64,000 nucleotides of DNA from Tubulanus polymorphus (taxonomy: Eukaryota > Nemertea > Palaeonemertea > Tubulaniformes > Tubulanidae). The position numbers were made by a program, and so were the translations under genes. The notes under the pieces were generated by a model. It was not told the DNA's origin, did not search any database, and saw only the letters and a list, made by a program, of their open reading frames with translations. Every line of letters begins with the position of its first letter. The stretch's first letter is position 1. This document shows positions 40,401 to 55,400 of the stretch, one piece after another. Where the stretch lies: positions 18,404,485 to 18,468,484 of the forward strand of contig NC_134027.1 in assembly GCF_964204645.1 (NCBI RefSeq). Reading direction: 5' to 3'.

Positions 40401-43400
40401 ACAAATCAGTGAATTAAATTATCTGACGAAGGGTAATTGGGCGAGTTTCATGAGATCTAGCTTATGTATTTTTAGGCTAAAAACTGTCATCGGCTTAAAT
40501 TCAGTATTGCATTATCCCCTTCAAATTTGTTTAGTTTGGAATGGTTTTATCTTTTATTAGCCCACTTGGGACTTTAGTCCCAGCGGGCTATTGCGTTCAC
40601 TTTTCGTCCGTCCGTCCGTCCGTAGACGGAATCCAGTTATTTTGGGAAGTTTTGAAGACGCTTCAATGTAATGTCTTGATATTTGGGTTACACATGTATC
40701 TAACCTAGACACATCTTCAGCCCAAAAACTGGCCCTGTCAGATGCAAGATGGCTGACTGGCAGCCATTGTTGATCGCCAAAATCAACACTTTTTACACAT
40801 TTTTTAACTTTTTGAGGGAAATTTTGAAGACGCTTTAATCAATTAGCTTGATCTTTCGGACGTATGTGAATCCCCCCAGGGCCCATCAGCATAACAAAAA
40901 TTGGGTCGATCGGACTCAAGATGACCGTCCTAAGACCTTTTTTAGTGCCCAAAAATGTCAATTTCGGCCCGAAATTCTGAGTCCTGTAGCTCCCTACTGG
41001 TTTGCCATTTCTCATTGCTATTTGTGATGGGTATTCTTTGAAAAGGGATGTTTTACACCTAAGACAGGTATTTTTGATCATCCATTTATGACGCAATTGG
41101 CGGCCATCTTGGTGTCATCAGTACTCATTCATAGGTGGGAAAAAGTTTTTCCTCATTATATTGATACCTAAGTGTATTTTATTACCACAATCAATTAGAA
41201 ACTTGTAGCTCATAACATGTTTTACGATTGTGGTGAGTTTTAAGGTCATTGGTTTTTGTATATGGCCACCAGGGGGCGTTGAATAATGCAATTTCTTAGT
41301 ATTTCTATATTATATTCGTATCAATGCATATTTTGTAACCACAATCAATTGTAAAGTTGTAGCTCATGACATCATCTATGATTGTGGCAAGTTTTAAGGC
41401 ATTAGTTATTCTATATGGTCACCAGGGGGCGTTGAATAGTAGAATAGCTTAGTATTTCCTAATTAGATTGGTACCTAGGCATATTTTGTTACCGCGATCA
41501 ATTGCAAAGTTGTATTTCATGACATGTACTACGATTGTGGTGAGTTTTAAGGTCATTGGGTTTTGAATATGGTCACCAGGGGGCGTTGAATAGTAGAATA
41601 ACTTAGTATTGTCCATATTAAATTGGTTACGAGGCATATTTTGTTATGACAATCAATTACAAAATCGTAGATGCTGACATGTTCTATGATTGTGGTGAGT
41701 TTCAAGGTCATTGGTTTTTGTAATTGGTCACCAGGGGGCGTTGAATATTGAAATTGTTAGATTGTTAAACATTTGGAACCACTTCAAGTGGGCATGGTGT
41801 CCCTGGACCCCTAGTTAGTTTTATGATTTATTACTAGGCCTACCCCTAATTTGTATCACATCTTAATAAAATAAGTATCTTTGTTGTTCTTGATTCTCTC
41901 ATTCTTTCTTTTTAATCAATAACTGACATTGTATTATAGAAGTACCCCTAGCATGCCTTTAATGGTTTTTAGTTTGTAACTCTTTTATTCCTTTTATTCT
42001 ACCCCTAAGTAAGATTAGTTTGTCAGTCTGGACAAGACTGTATATATCATTATTTCATCACAACATATTAGTATTACTGAAGTTGTTATAGTCAGCACAT
42101 CATCATAGCTCTGCCATCTGCAAAGCAACGAAAAATTGACTTGAATCAACGGAATAACTTGTCGAATTTCTTTGCATTGTCAAAAACAACAAGAGATCAG
42201 CAAAATACGGTTAATTTGACGATTGAATCACCAACGCTTTCATCTTTGACGTATGAATCTTCAGCTGCTCCGGATACGTCTATTTCAGTTCCAGTGGTCA
42301 AAAACTGGAAAAATCTGGTCAAAACATCTACGGTCGTTAAGTGGAAACTTAACTGTATTGGATATTCCGCAAACGCATATATTATGATATGATGTGATGA
42401 CTTACCTACCAATGAGTGACTAATCCATAATGTATCCCTACTGTAAATATGTGTTATATATATATGCAATATTCGTAAAAGTGACAATTTTGTTCTGTGG
42501 TCTTTCAATCTATTTAGTATTTGAATCCAATTTGATTATTTGATAAGATGCTGTTTTAATATTATCATAATCATAATCTTATTTTTAGTATATAAGTTAA
42601 GAATAAGATGTGTATTTCTTTTCTATTTTGTGTATATTTAAACTCTGATATCTTTAATAAAATTCTCCTGTACATTTATTCTGTGTCACATTTTTTGCCG
42701 TGGGTTTTTCGATTTACGGAGGCAAATTGGGATTCTAAAATGCTGATGGTCTTTGGTGAAATGCTCTTGCTCCAGGTCTGATTTTCCCAAATTCGAGGCC
42801 TGACATTACAACATGCAACCATGAAAGTTGCAAGTTATACTGACTGAGGTCAACGAGGAGTCAGAACCGCCATCAAGATAAATTTCGTTCCAGTGAGTTA
42901 AGTGTCAGTCACAGAGGCATTTGCGATGCAAAGCCTGAGAAACAAGTGAAATTCAAAAGATTTCAGAAGTTCATATTTTTATTTTCTTTTATTTAGAATG
43001 TAAAATTGTATGTTCCCTAAAAGAATTGTAAATAAAGATTTACTCAGCAAAGTTTGTTGCTTTTTAGAGCATTTTATATTTGCACTCGTTATTTCAATTT
43101 ATGAAATGACATCATCTTTTATTGTATCGTGATTGTAACCAAAAGCGAAGGCTGGTCTGTCCTATATGATGTTATTGACATAAGTAACGAGACGAGTAGT
43201 ACTGTATAGGTTAACTATTTATTTGACGCACGAGCTTTCGCTTCTAATGAATAAAAGCTTCATCAGGTGAATGAGTCATTAAACCTGGTTAACACGGCTA
43301 CTCTACGGATGTTATTGACAGTCTACTGTACACGCTTTTGGACATACCACTTTGATGTGTGGAACACCCAAAAAGAAATTTAAAAAAGAAATTCCTACCT

Positions 43401-46400
43401 ACCTTTAAAATCTTACAAGTTGGACCAGAAAATTAGACTTTATTATTTTATGCCTTTGTTTGATATCATTGTTGGATCATTGGGCATGGTTTCCCTGGAC
43501 CCCTAGTTAGTATTTTCATAATGTTCTATAATTTCCAACTTTGAACTAAGTAGGTTTCCCTCTAAATTTCCTTTCTTATTAGCATAAGAAGCCATATCAA
43601 ACACTGTATGAAGTTTAGATTAGGGCAATGTCTGGGTACATTGCAAGTATGTGGCTATGGTGCTCAAAGGGTTAAGTTTTGTATCGGTAAACATCTACAC
43701 TAGGAAGATTTATCTTTGCTTTCTGGCACTTTGCTAATTGTAATTCAGTTATTGAGTTTTTGTTTTTTGTTTTTATAGAATGTAATAGAAATATGGAGTA
43801 TGGTAAACCATATGATATCGTTACCAGTATTAACAGCATCTGATCTCATCAGTGAGCGAAACAGTAAGAAAATACAGATGATATTTGTGAATCAGGCAAG
43901 AAAATATCTGGAAGAGAGGTAATTACAATAACTCATTGAAAGATGCACTCCTATCCACTCGTTTCGCTATTGGCTCTAGGCACAACATATCAAAAATACT
44001 ATGGGAACTAGCTCATGGTAATTTCGGAGTTCGCTTTGGAGCCTGAGCCCAAAAAGTGTTGTCGCCTATAGCTTGTTCTGCATATCAATTATCAAGGTCT
44101 GGGAACTCATCAATTTTTTCGATCCAAAAAAAATTGATAATTTGGGCGTTTAAAATGATGTTTTGGACACTGTTATCGTACTAATGACAACATATAAATG
44201 TTTGATACATTGTAGCTTGCATTTATGAGCATCTAAAACCTGCCTTCATTAAAACATTTATAAATCAATAGCTACATATTATAAAAATGCATGGATGCAC
44301 GTGATTTACGAGATGGTAATGCTTGAAAACTTGGATTTCACTAAGTTTCAATATGACATTTAAGTGGTGAACAATCTACACGTAAATAATCGTTGCAAAT
44401 TGACAAATTTACACACTTCTTAGAGGCCAAAAATATCAAAATTATGACAGAAAATGTAGGTTTATAGAGTTAAAAGTCATTGATCTTGATTCCCCAGACC
44501 TCCCTGATAAATGATTTGCATAAATGAAAATCTTTTGGTAGGGGGCACTAAAGTGCAATGGTGCCAAATAATTGCTATTCAAATGAATGTGCCCTTCTAG
44601 GAAAATCTGTGACGATCAATAATATGCTGACAAAGATAACATGTATATCAGCTTAAAATCTGTTTCCATTCCACAAACGTTTGTATAGGCGTAAAAAATC
44701 CTGACCAGGGGCGGAGCTTAACCGTATTAGCCATATTGTCCAATACGGTCTAGTATTTGAAGTGCCCTTTCGAAATTTTTCCAGCAACTTTTTAGCCCAC
44801 TTGGGACTTTAGTCCCAGCGGGCTATTGCGTTCACTTTTCGTCCGTCGTCCGTCCGTCCGTAGACGGAATCCAGTTATTTTGGGAAGTTTTGAAGACGCT
44901 TCAAGGTAATGTCTTGATATTTGGGTTGCACATGTATCTACCCAAGACACATCTTCAGCCCAAAAAATGGCCCTGTCAGAATCAAGATGGCCGACTGGCA
45001 GCCATTGTTGTTCGCCAAAATCAGCACTTTTTACACATTTTTGAACTTATTGAGGGAAATTTTGAAGACTAACATAACAAAAATTGGGTCGATCGGACTT
45101 AAGATGGCCGTCCTATGACCTTTTTAGTGCCCAAAAATGTTAATATTGGCCCGAATTCTGAGTCCTGTAGCTTCCTACTGGTTTACCATTTCTCATTGCA
45201 ATTTGTGATGGGTATTCTTTGGAAAGGGATGTTTTATACCTGAGACAGGTATTTTTCATCAGCCAATTATGACGCAATTGGCGGCCATGTTGGTGTCACC
45301 AGTACTCATTCGTAAGTGGGAAAAAGTTTTTCCCACATTATATTGATACCTAAGCGTATTTTGTAACCACAATCATTTAGAAAGTTGTAGCTCATAACGT
45401 GTTCTATGATTGTAGTGAGTTTCAAGGTCATTGGATTTTGTATATGGCCACCAGGGGGCGTTGAATAATGCAATATCTCAGCATTTCTATATTATATTCG
45501 TACCTATGCATATTTTGTAACCACAATCAATTGGAAAGTTGTAGCTCATGACATCATCTACTATTGTTGCGAGTTTTAAGGACATTGGTTATTCTATATG
45601 GTCACCAGGGAGCGTTGAATAGTAGAATAACTTAATATTTCCTTATTATATTGGTACCTAGGCATATTTTGTTACCATGATCAATTGCAAAGTTGTAGTT
45701 CATGACATGTTCTATGAATGTGGTAAGTTTCAAGGTCATTGGGTTTTGAATATGGTCACCAGGGGGCGCTAAATAGTAGAATAACTTAGTTTTTCCATAT
45801 TAAATTGGTAACGAGGCATATTTTGTTATCACAATCAATTACAAAATCGTAGCTGCTGACATGTTCTATGATTGTTGTGAGTTTCAAGGTTTCGCATTGG
45901 TTTTTGTATATGGTCACCAGGGGGCGTTGAATATTGAAATTGTTAGATTGTTGAGCATTTGGAACCACTTCCCAAGTGGGCATGGTGTCCCTGGACCCCT
46001 AGTTTTAAAGGCATATACATATGTTTCACCAGCCGCTCGCTTATTTACCATGTCCGCTGATGATCATATTTGATTTTTAAAGGCAGAGGCACAGTTTTGA
46101 ACTGTTATCAAGGGGCACCTGTGGTTTGGAAGTGGGCACTCACACACAGAGGTGGTAGAAGAAAGGGGCGCCATTTGCAGAAATTTAAACTGAAGGGGCA
46201 TGCTGACATTGTTTTGCCTAGTGTCTAAGAATATAGGGGTACATATGGTTAGGATTAGGGCACATGCCATATAGATAAAGATGAAGACATGAATTTTGCA
46301 GATTTCAAACACTGAAGGGGCACTAGCCCTATTCTACTTAATTTTCTAGGGGCACTTTTCAAGATTATCAAGGCTCTTGAATTTTTTAAGAAAAAGGATT

Positions 46401-49400
46401 GAACTGGGCATTTTGCAGCTTCATTTTTAGCCCACTTTTGTCCCAATGGACTATTGCGTCCACTTCTAAAGAGTCCATGATCAGTCAGTGTGCCCTAAAA
46501 TTTCCTTCCAATACTGTCTAACCCGAACCATGGATCTGCCCCTGCTGACACCCCCTGTCCAGGAATACGTCAGGTATTCGACGTCTACGGCAGTGCTATG
46601 GCCGGTAGGCAAGTGCGGATCCAGGGGGTAGCACCTGGGGCACGTGCTACCCTCTAGGTTTTCAGTTGGTCCCTAAAATCATTCCCGTCAAAAATTTGGT
46701 ACCACCTGAGGACGTCGAAAGGCTCCTATATATATATCTTTCTTTGGTTGAAACAAGCTCAAATCCTTGGAAATCTCATCTGCGGGGGTTTATTTTTGGA
46801 AAGAGGACGAGTAAAACGACAACAACTAAATTTCTGTTGACTACGAGAAGACTGTTTTTAATGGCTGACCGGAAAATGAGTACATATACAGAATACGCAT
46901 GCGTAGAGCTGAAGCCTGTCGGGAAAACTAGTAAAACGAAAACTGACACCCGAAATATCTGAAATATTCCCGACAAAAACATGTACTTTTACGGTTTTAA
47001 AATTCTTGTAATTTTCTTTATCTTATCATTGCGTTGGTTTACGACAATTTGAAAAGCACTCTGCATGAAGATTTATATTTTTTCTGTTCATTTAGAATTT
47101 TAATATTTTTGTAACACTTTTCTGTAAAAGGAATTCTGCATTGAATTGAATTAACTGGTTCACTGTCTCTTCAGAAATGCCATTTAACTTTATCGGATGA
47201 TGGTAGTGGATTGTCATTTGAAGGAAATGCAACTTATTTTTGCTGTTTGTATTTATTATTTTATTTAAATATCTCCACCTGAAGTGAAGTCACAATATTA
47301 AGTGGCCAATTGGCAGAGACTGAGTTAGTCATGATTTTTCCATAAGCTGTGTATTTTTCTATACAGAAAAATTCAACCTAATGTTCATAAGTAATCTAGC
47401 AATTATCAACACATGATAGATTCCAAAAGACACCACAATATTCAAATAACACCCATCTAAAAGCTGGCACTAACTTCGTCCATGTCTATAAAACCATAAA
47501 GTCCCCAGAATGTAACATTCCATGTTATGATGTAAGACAAAATTGATCGCCTAGCTCTTTAAGTGATCAGCTCAAAGTTCAATTAATTCTACTACAAAAA
47601 AACAAAACCATTAAGCTTTCAGTACAACCATCTCGGCAAGCCCATTTTTATGGACTTACGCTTTGGCGAAGTCCATATTGCTATAGCATATGAAACTTTC
47701 TTCATGTGGTACAAAATCCCGTACAAAATAACTTCCAAACGAGGCTCTGTTTCTCTTTGGAACTTTCCAAACATTCAATGCAGTAATAGAATCCCTAACT
47801 CTATTGAATTTCATAGGAATCCGTTACTTATTTATTAATTTAGATATTTTCTATTCATTTATTGTTGGAACTTTATTTCGTTTCGGAAGAACACATGCCC
47901 TTTTACGTATATTGATGCTTCACACACAAGTGCGGTACATATATTCACTGCTATGTGGTGTATTGATCTGTGAATGTATATAAAAAGCACGCCTAGTTTT
48001 CCTGGAAACTGCAAATGATTCAATTGCCAGGGTTCACCGCGGGCGGCCGTGAAAAGCAGTGAATTTTATAGAAGGGCATTAGAATTGGGAAAGGGGGAAG
48101 TGAGATATTATTCAATTTACGAAATAAATTGTCTAACAAACTTCTCACACAGTGTATGAAATAAATAGAACGTGAATTTGTCTATTTGAGTCAGTGGGGA
48201 AACCCACTACCATGTATATTCATGACAAATCATCATGGAGTTGTGTGTGATGGAGATCGTATCAGTAGACAGTTTTTCATGAAAACCTCTTGATTCAATC
48301 AAGGGGGGCATTCTTGGGCTTTTTTGATCACTTGGAGCACGGATTCTCTGAAATTCTGCCACAAACTTCATGCAGAAGATAGGTATGCTTCTCCATTCAT
48401 AATTTGAAAAAAGACATTTTTATCTTGATATTTTCCATCCTTGATTTCGATCTAATTGTAAATTTGTCAGTTTTCACCCATCATTTGATTTCAATCCAAT
48501 AGTTTTCACTCTTTTTCATGTGTTCTGCGTAATAGAGTTCCGATATTTAATTTTGATGCTGATTAAACATACGCTCATGTAAATTTAGGAAAGTCCATAT
48601 TAAGAATTTCGTTTCTAGTTAGAATTTCTTTTTGTTTCATTGTATTTCAAGAAATGACAAGTAATCATCTGATTGATAATGAAATATTTAATTTATGCCT
48701 CACATAGTACATCCTAGAAATTTGAATGGAAGTAGAATGCCTTGTATGGAAATTTCTTAGAAATCGAATGATGGTCAAATTCCTAACTGTTAGACCTCAC
48801 AAACTTGTGAATGACTGTCAAATGCCTAACTTATGAAATATATAGGAACTCGAATGCCTGGAGAGGGGTTGTCTGGATTTTTCTAAACGCCCGCATTAGA
48901 CACTTGAATGATTCAATATACATACAACTAATTGGACTGATGCTAAGGGCAGTCAATACATTCAACAGGTATCTTAATTGGAAATTTATACACTACACAC
49001 TACATATCACGGCGCTCACCGTATTTGTGATGATCCTCAATCAATCTGAGATACATGAATGGCTGATAGACGAAGTTTATAATAACGCTGATTTATTGAT
49101 AATCAGTGCAGTCATTTAATCTGAAAAATATGCGGGTGCTGATTTTTGCAGACAGAACTTACTTGTTACGCAAAGAAATCCTTTCGCACAAAAAATGCAT
49201 AATCCTACTTATTTATACGACTTGTAGGATGAAAATTGGGTTACTAAATTTCCATTACAAAATCCAACATACCATTCCAACTTTCAAGCCCCTTTGGTTT
49301 TAGAATAATTTCATAAACTGAGATTTATACTATTTAGTTTCAACTGCATATGTTCAATTATGTAAGTATTTCATTTCCAAAAATGCTAAGAATATTCTTA

Positions 49401-52400
49401 ATTTTCAGTTACAAGAAATTTATTCAGACAACTTTATCTGGTAGTTTACAACAAGCTAAACTTGGTGGAATTCCTGGAACTTATCATCTTGTTAGAGCAT
49501 TCTTGAATGTCAAGCATCCTGCTACAACTCCTGGATTAGAGGTAATTGAAGATTTATTGGATTATTTTCTTTCTATTTCTAAACGAACTTAGTGTAACAT
49601 GATGTATTTTGTTGAAGGAGGGACTTGTTGATGGACATCCTCTATGGGCAGTGCTTTATTATTGTTTAAGATGTGGCGATCTTAAAGCAGCGATGAATGT
49701 AGTTACTCCCCAACATCTAGGAGATGTGTATCCATTCTTAGAGGAATATATTAACAGCGATGAAAACAGGTGAATTTTACAGTATGGTGATTTAATTAAC
49801 ATCATGTCTGACTTGATACATTGCTGTGCCTTCACGCAATGACACTTTGTTTTACTACATGTACTGCATGTATGCCTCAATTACTATAGTCAATATGCAG
49901 TAGTCAATGACAATCCTGTTTGCTCTGGTCAGACATGACTAGTATTCAGTGGCAATGGTGATGCAATAACAATTAACGATCTTATGATGTAGTGAAAACC
50001 TGTGGAACAAGGGTTAAGATATGAGCATTTTTGTGTTGAATCCTGAGATTAAGGAACTGGAAAATACAAAAATGCACGAGAAATATGCATATGACTATAG
50101 GCCTGTTCCAGTTAGTATCAGCCTGACGATGATCTCTAGGGTGAGATCGAAACGTCGTGTCTTTTATTTTTGATTGAATAAATAAATTCTGGTTTTTAAA
50201 TTCTTTTAATCTGTAAATAGTGGGATTTTATCTTATTATCCGTTCACCACGTTTGAGTGTGGTTATCGTTCTGTTCCAGTTATTGTATTTTTACCTTCAT
50301 GACGTAGTCATGTAGGTTATAAGATGATAGTGAGTCGATGACGTCATTTTCATGTCGCCACTAATAACTTGTTGGTGGGAGTTCAGAGGTAGATTTGTCA
50401 AACGAATAAATACTTAAATCTTATTAATGCAAGGTGTGAAATTTTGCTTTTTTAAAATATTTCCCTAAATTATTAGAAAATGCCGATAGTAACACCGTGG
50501 GAAAGTTTTTATCGTTGAATGGGCGAATCACGGCGTGCACGGAGTGCACCTGTGATAAGGCGGAAATAGTTCCATGTGAAGGAAAAAGGTTTTAATGATT
50601 AGACGTTCAGAGGTGGTTTATCAACTTTTTTGCATCTATAGTGCTGCTATTTTCCCAATCAACTTGCTAGATTTCGATCGTTTCTCATAAGTCAACACTT
50701 GTAATTCAAGTGTGATTTTGATGTGTGTAGAGATACATCGTGACTAGCGTATTGAATGGCGGCGCCATGTTTAAGCTGCGCATCGATCTTTGAATAGTGG
50801 AATTATAGGGTGGAATTATCTTGATTGTATCCATACGAAGTTTATTAAAGGTTAGTGTCAACAAATGGTCCATTACAGTCCCTCTAATTATGTGGAGAGA
50901 TGCTCTTAACCGGCAAAACCGTGGTCTGTTTCGTGTAATCGTCGGCCTCTACTTTTAGAGCCCACTTGGGACTTGACTTTTGTAAATTTTTTGATAATCA
51001 AATGATACTTTTGTTTTATGTAGATTAAGCCCTAACAGTGAGAGTCAGTTAAAACTACAATATCGGCGCTCTATACGTAACAGCACTGATCCCTATAAAC
51101 GAGCTGTATACTCTATAATAGGATGTGCTGATCCTAATGATAGTCACCATGAAATAGCTGAAAAAATTGATGACTATCTGTGGATCAAATTATCTCAAAT
51201 CGGTTACGACGATAGTGAATCATCTGATAGAATGACCTTGAACCAATTACAGAAATTATTGTTAGAAGAATATGGTAAGTTAGTCGAAAATTCTGTTGAA
51301 TAAATGTCAATCATATTTGTCAATGAATTTGTGAATACCTTTATATATTCCATCAGGGGAGAACCATTTTAATGCGAATCAACAACCAATGGTATATTTC
51401 CAAGTATTGTTGTTAACGGCACAATTTGAAGCTGCTCTGGCGTTTTTATCAAGATTCGATCGTTTGAGGTGTCATGCAGTTCACATAGCTTTGGCTTTAT
51501 ATGAGGTTAACTTATTAGCTTTACCTCAAACTACACAAGGTCAACTTTGTAAGTTCATTCTTAAACCTCAGCTTAATCACCTGCAATACATTTAATCTTA
51601 AATGATTCATTTCAGCTTCTCAGTTTTGTGATCTGCTACTTCATGGGTAGGATAGTAACCACTTTTGGGTTGAGACGCTAAGAATTCATAGGGCATCTTA
51701 TCCTATCTTCCAAGGGTGTGAAAGAAAAGCCAGCCAGATGCATGACTCCCCAGATGTCTTGGTCTGTGAGAGGCCCACTCTACAATGACTGCTTGACTCT
51801 TGCCAAATGATAGTATGGGCACAAATTACATTCCATACTTCCAGCAAAGTATCTAAAGAGAACGTAATATAACCTACGGAACAAGGGTGGCAGAGACATC
51901 TCACTTTTTGGCAGACCTTATCTTACACCTGAACTATTGAGAGCACAGGACCGTTGGTCCTCTAGTATAAAAAATAAATTCTGCCCACCCACATTGATAT
52001 AATAAGCATACCGTCATCTTTTTATCATTTTTGGTTTACCTTTGTCAGCAGTATGAGGTTGGCATTGAGCCAATTCATGTAAAATCGTGGTACGTTTTTT
52101 CAGGGTTCGTAGCGATCCTGGAAAGTGCTTAATAGTGCTTGAATCACAAAATGCGTTTTCAAGGCCTTGAAAATGCTTGAATTTTCAAAATTTCAGTAAA
52201 TTGGAAGTCCTTGAATTTTTAATGTTGTCCAAATTTTCTCAATTAGTTTGTTGTATTGACTTCAATACGCCCTTGCACTGCCAACCACGTGTGAGAGTGC
52301 TGTGACTCTGTACTGTCAGCGTGCTATAGACTCATATACACTGCTGACTTGTGTATATATACAGTACAAATGTATTAGGCACGTGGCTCACTGCTGACAA

Positions 52401-55400
52401 TGCGTATACAAATCTATTAGTAGACACGTGGCCGGCACTACCGCTATCGCGCGCCGCGTATATACAAATGCCGTTGTGATGAAATAAACAAACAAAATAT
52501 CTCAAAATAATTCTAAATAGATCATTGGTAGTAAATAATGTCCTCAAATTAATATAAAGACCGTTCTTGATTTTGACGATCTTTGGAGCATTAACTATCA
52601 AAAAGTGATTTTTTATGTCAGGGTATCCCGAGCTGATCATGATTAAGCGTTAAGCTGTTATCATTTAGACGTTTAAGCCGGTCATCGAAATTTGTTGGAT
52701 TCAAAATTAGATAGGCCAGTATGGGAAAGTGCCATTTCTCTGACGCCTGGTTGGTGCATGAATCATACAAAAGTTGGATTCAACGCAGACCAATTTCAAC
52801 AGAAGCTAGGTGCAAGATATGCGCCAAAACCATTGACATACCTTCGATGGGAGAAGCGGCTCTAAAGAGTCACGCGGTTTCAAGAAAACATCAAACTGGT
52901 GGGGCAACATATCTAAAACGACGAAGCTATCAGCTTTTTTTGAAAACAATAAAGATTGTAACAACAACAGGTAAGTTTATGAAAACTTCTCTCTTCTGTT
53001 GTGGTTAGGTCTAAACAATTGATCGGATATTTCTTATTAGCAATTACAGGCCATTGTGATCATAATATTCAATCCATCCCATTGGTTTATCACTACTTTT
53101 GAACGCAAAAAATATTCAAAATTTCTACCAAGGTTTTTGTCGTTAAATCGTGCTCCTAAGGTTAACTTTGAATGAAGTGAGGCTGCTTCTTTTAGCTTTG
53201 GTGATTGAAATGAGCAAGGAAAGCTTTTCAATTTTATACATTTCAGAGCTTCTTCGACAACCTCAGAACCAGCTGCAGTCAGTGGGCATACCAGCCAAAG
53301 TTTAAATAATTTTCTGACCAAAGAAAATGTACTGCGGGCTGAAATAGTTTGGGCGCTGAATGTTGTCTATAGACATTATTCTTTTAAGTCATGTGAACAT
53401 TCCCCAAGCGTTTTCAAGTACATGTTTCCGGATTCAGAAATTGCGGACAAATTTACCTTTAGCGAGAGAAAGGTGTCTTATCTGGTAAATTTCTGAATTT
53501 ATCTTAAGGACCTGATTAAGAACAAAATAGGAGAAGGTCCCTACGTCTTGTTATTTGATGAATCGCTCAACAAAAGAACACAGTCAAAGCAGTTAGATGT
53601 TATGTTTCGTTCATGGGATGGAGACAAAGTTAGGTCGCATTACTATAGATCAGCTTTCATTGGACATGCTACGGCAGCTGATATGTTAAATGTGTTCACG
53701 GCAGAGTTTGATTTGAATTGTTCTGAACTGTATCAATTGTCCATGGACGGTCCGAGCGTAATTGGTGTTTTTATGATAAACTCAGTAACTATTTGAAAGA
53801 TGAGTATGGTGTTGATTCTGGGTTGTTAAACATAGGATCATGTGGATTGCATATTCTCAACAATGCATTCAAGTCTGGGTCAGAAACATCGAAATGGAAT
53901 ATTGAATCTCTCTTGACCAGCCTTTATATGTTATTTAAAGATGCTCCTGCAAGAAGGGAGGATTTCATGAAGCATTCAACGTTATTTCCAAAGAAATTCT
54001 GTTGTCACAGGTTAAGTCAAAGATTTTATGTCTTCCCTCATCTTCAATCCAGAGCAGAAGTTTAACTCATTCATGAACTAACCTAACAGATACGGCAAGA
54101 AAATTTAATGCTGCGTTATTGAAAGGCAGCTTATAACAATAGTACCCAAGTGTTTATTTTAGTGTCAGTGCCTTCCACACCCACATTGATACCAGTATTA
54201 AAATAAGCTGCATTCTTTTAACTCTAGTGTTGGTGAAATTAGTGCTGTTTCTGGAATCCATTAAATACAGTTATTCATATGACCTTATTCAATGATTAAT
54301 TTTAGATGCCATATTTTTTGTCAATACTTGTTACAGATGGTTAGAAAACGCCCCCGCCGCCGAACGTGCCATACAGATTTGGCCTGCTGTTCAACAGTAT
54401 GTAGAATGGGTTGAGACTAAGTTGAAGAGAGCTTCACAACCAACATGTAATTCATATCAAGTTGTAAAAAATGCTGCATCACACTCCATGACCATTCGCA
54501 CCTTCAAGCATTTCTCTCCGTAGCAAAACAAATAACTCCATTCATGACAATGTATCAATCAGACAGCCCTATTATGCCTTTTATGGCAGGAGATTTGTCC
54601 GATCTTGTTCGGAGACTTATGAAACGTATTATCAAATCCAGTGTTGTTGATGATGCTGACTCTATACTCAAAAGCTTCTTGAGATTGACCTGTCCAATAC
54701 TGAGAGTCATTCCAAAATTGAGGTGGGCTTTAGTGCTGAAACAAAGCTGCGTGAATTGACTGCCACAAAACAAATATCTGAACGTCAAATTCTAGAATTC
54801 CGCAGTGAGTTTCGTAACTTTGTTATTGCTCTTCTGAAAAAATTACTACTGAAAGCACCCATAAAATATGGTTTTGTAAGAAATATTCAGTGCCTTGATC
54901 TATAGCGTTTAGCTAACAATCAGGATGTGTGTAAAAAAGAGTTGAAACATATCCTTACAATATTAGTAACAAACAAGCGTGTGAAAGAACAGGACTGTGA
55001 TGACATTCTAAGCAGCTTTGATTAGTTCTTTTTCTATGTTAATAAGAATAAGTCATCATTTAGTTCATTTGATAGGAAAAAAGACTATTTGGATGAGTTC
55101 TTTTAATGCACATGGGAATAAACACTTCCCAATTCCCAAAATTGTGGAATGTTGTGAAAAGCCTATTGCTTTTATCGCATGGTCAAGCCTCTGTTGAAAG
55201 AGGGTTTTCCATAAACCGGCAGGTGGAAAGGGATAATATGGCTGAAATGACCTACAGAGCTCAAAGGCTCATTTGTGATTACGTACTTAGTTTTGATGGT
55301 GATGTCACAAAAGTTCCGATTCCCCCTGAGCTGGTAACACATGCTGGATCAGCGCATAGTCGTTACAAAGACTTTCTCAAGGAGCAAGCTCCCACTCAGT

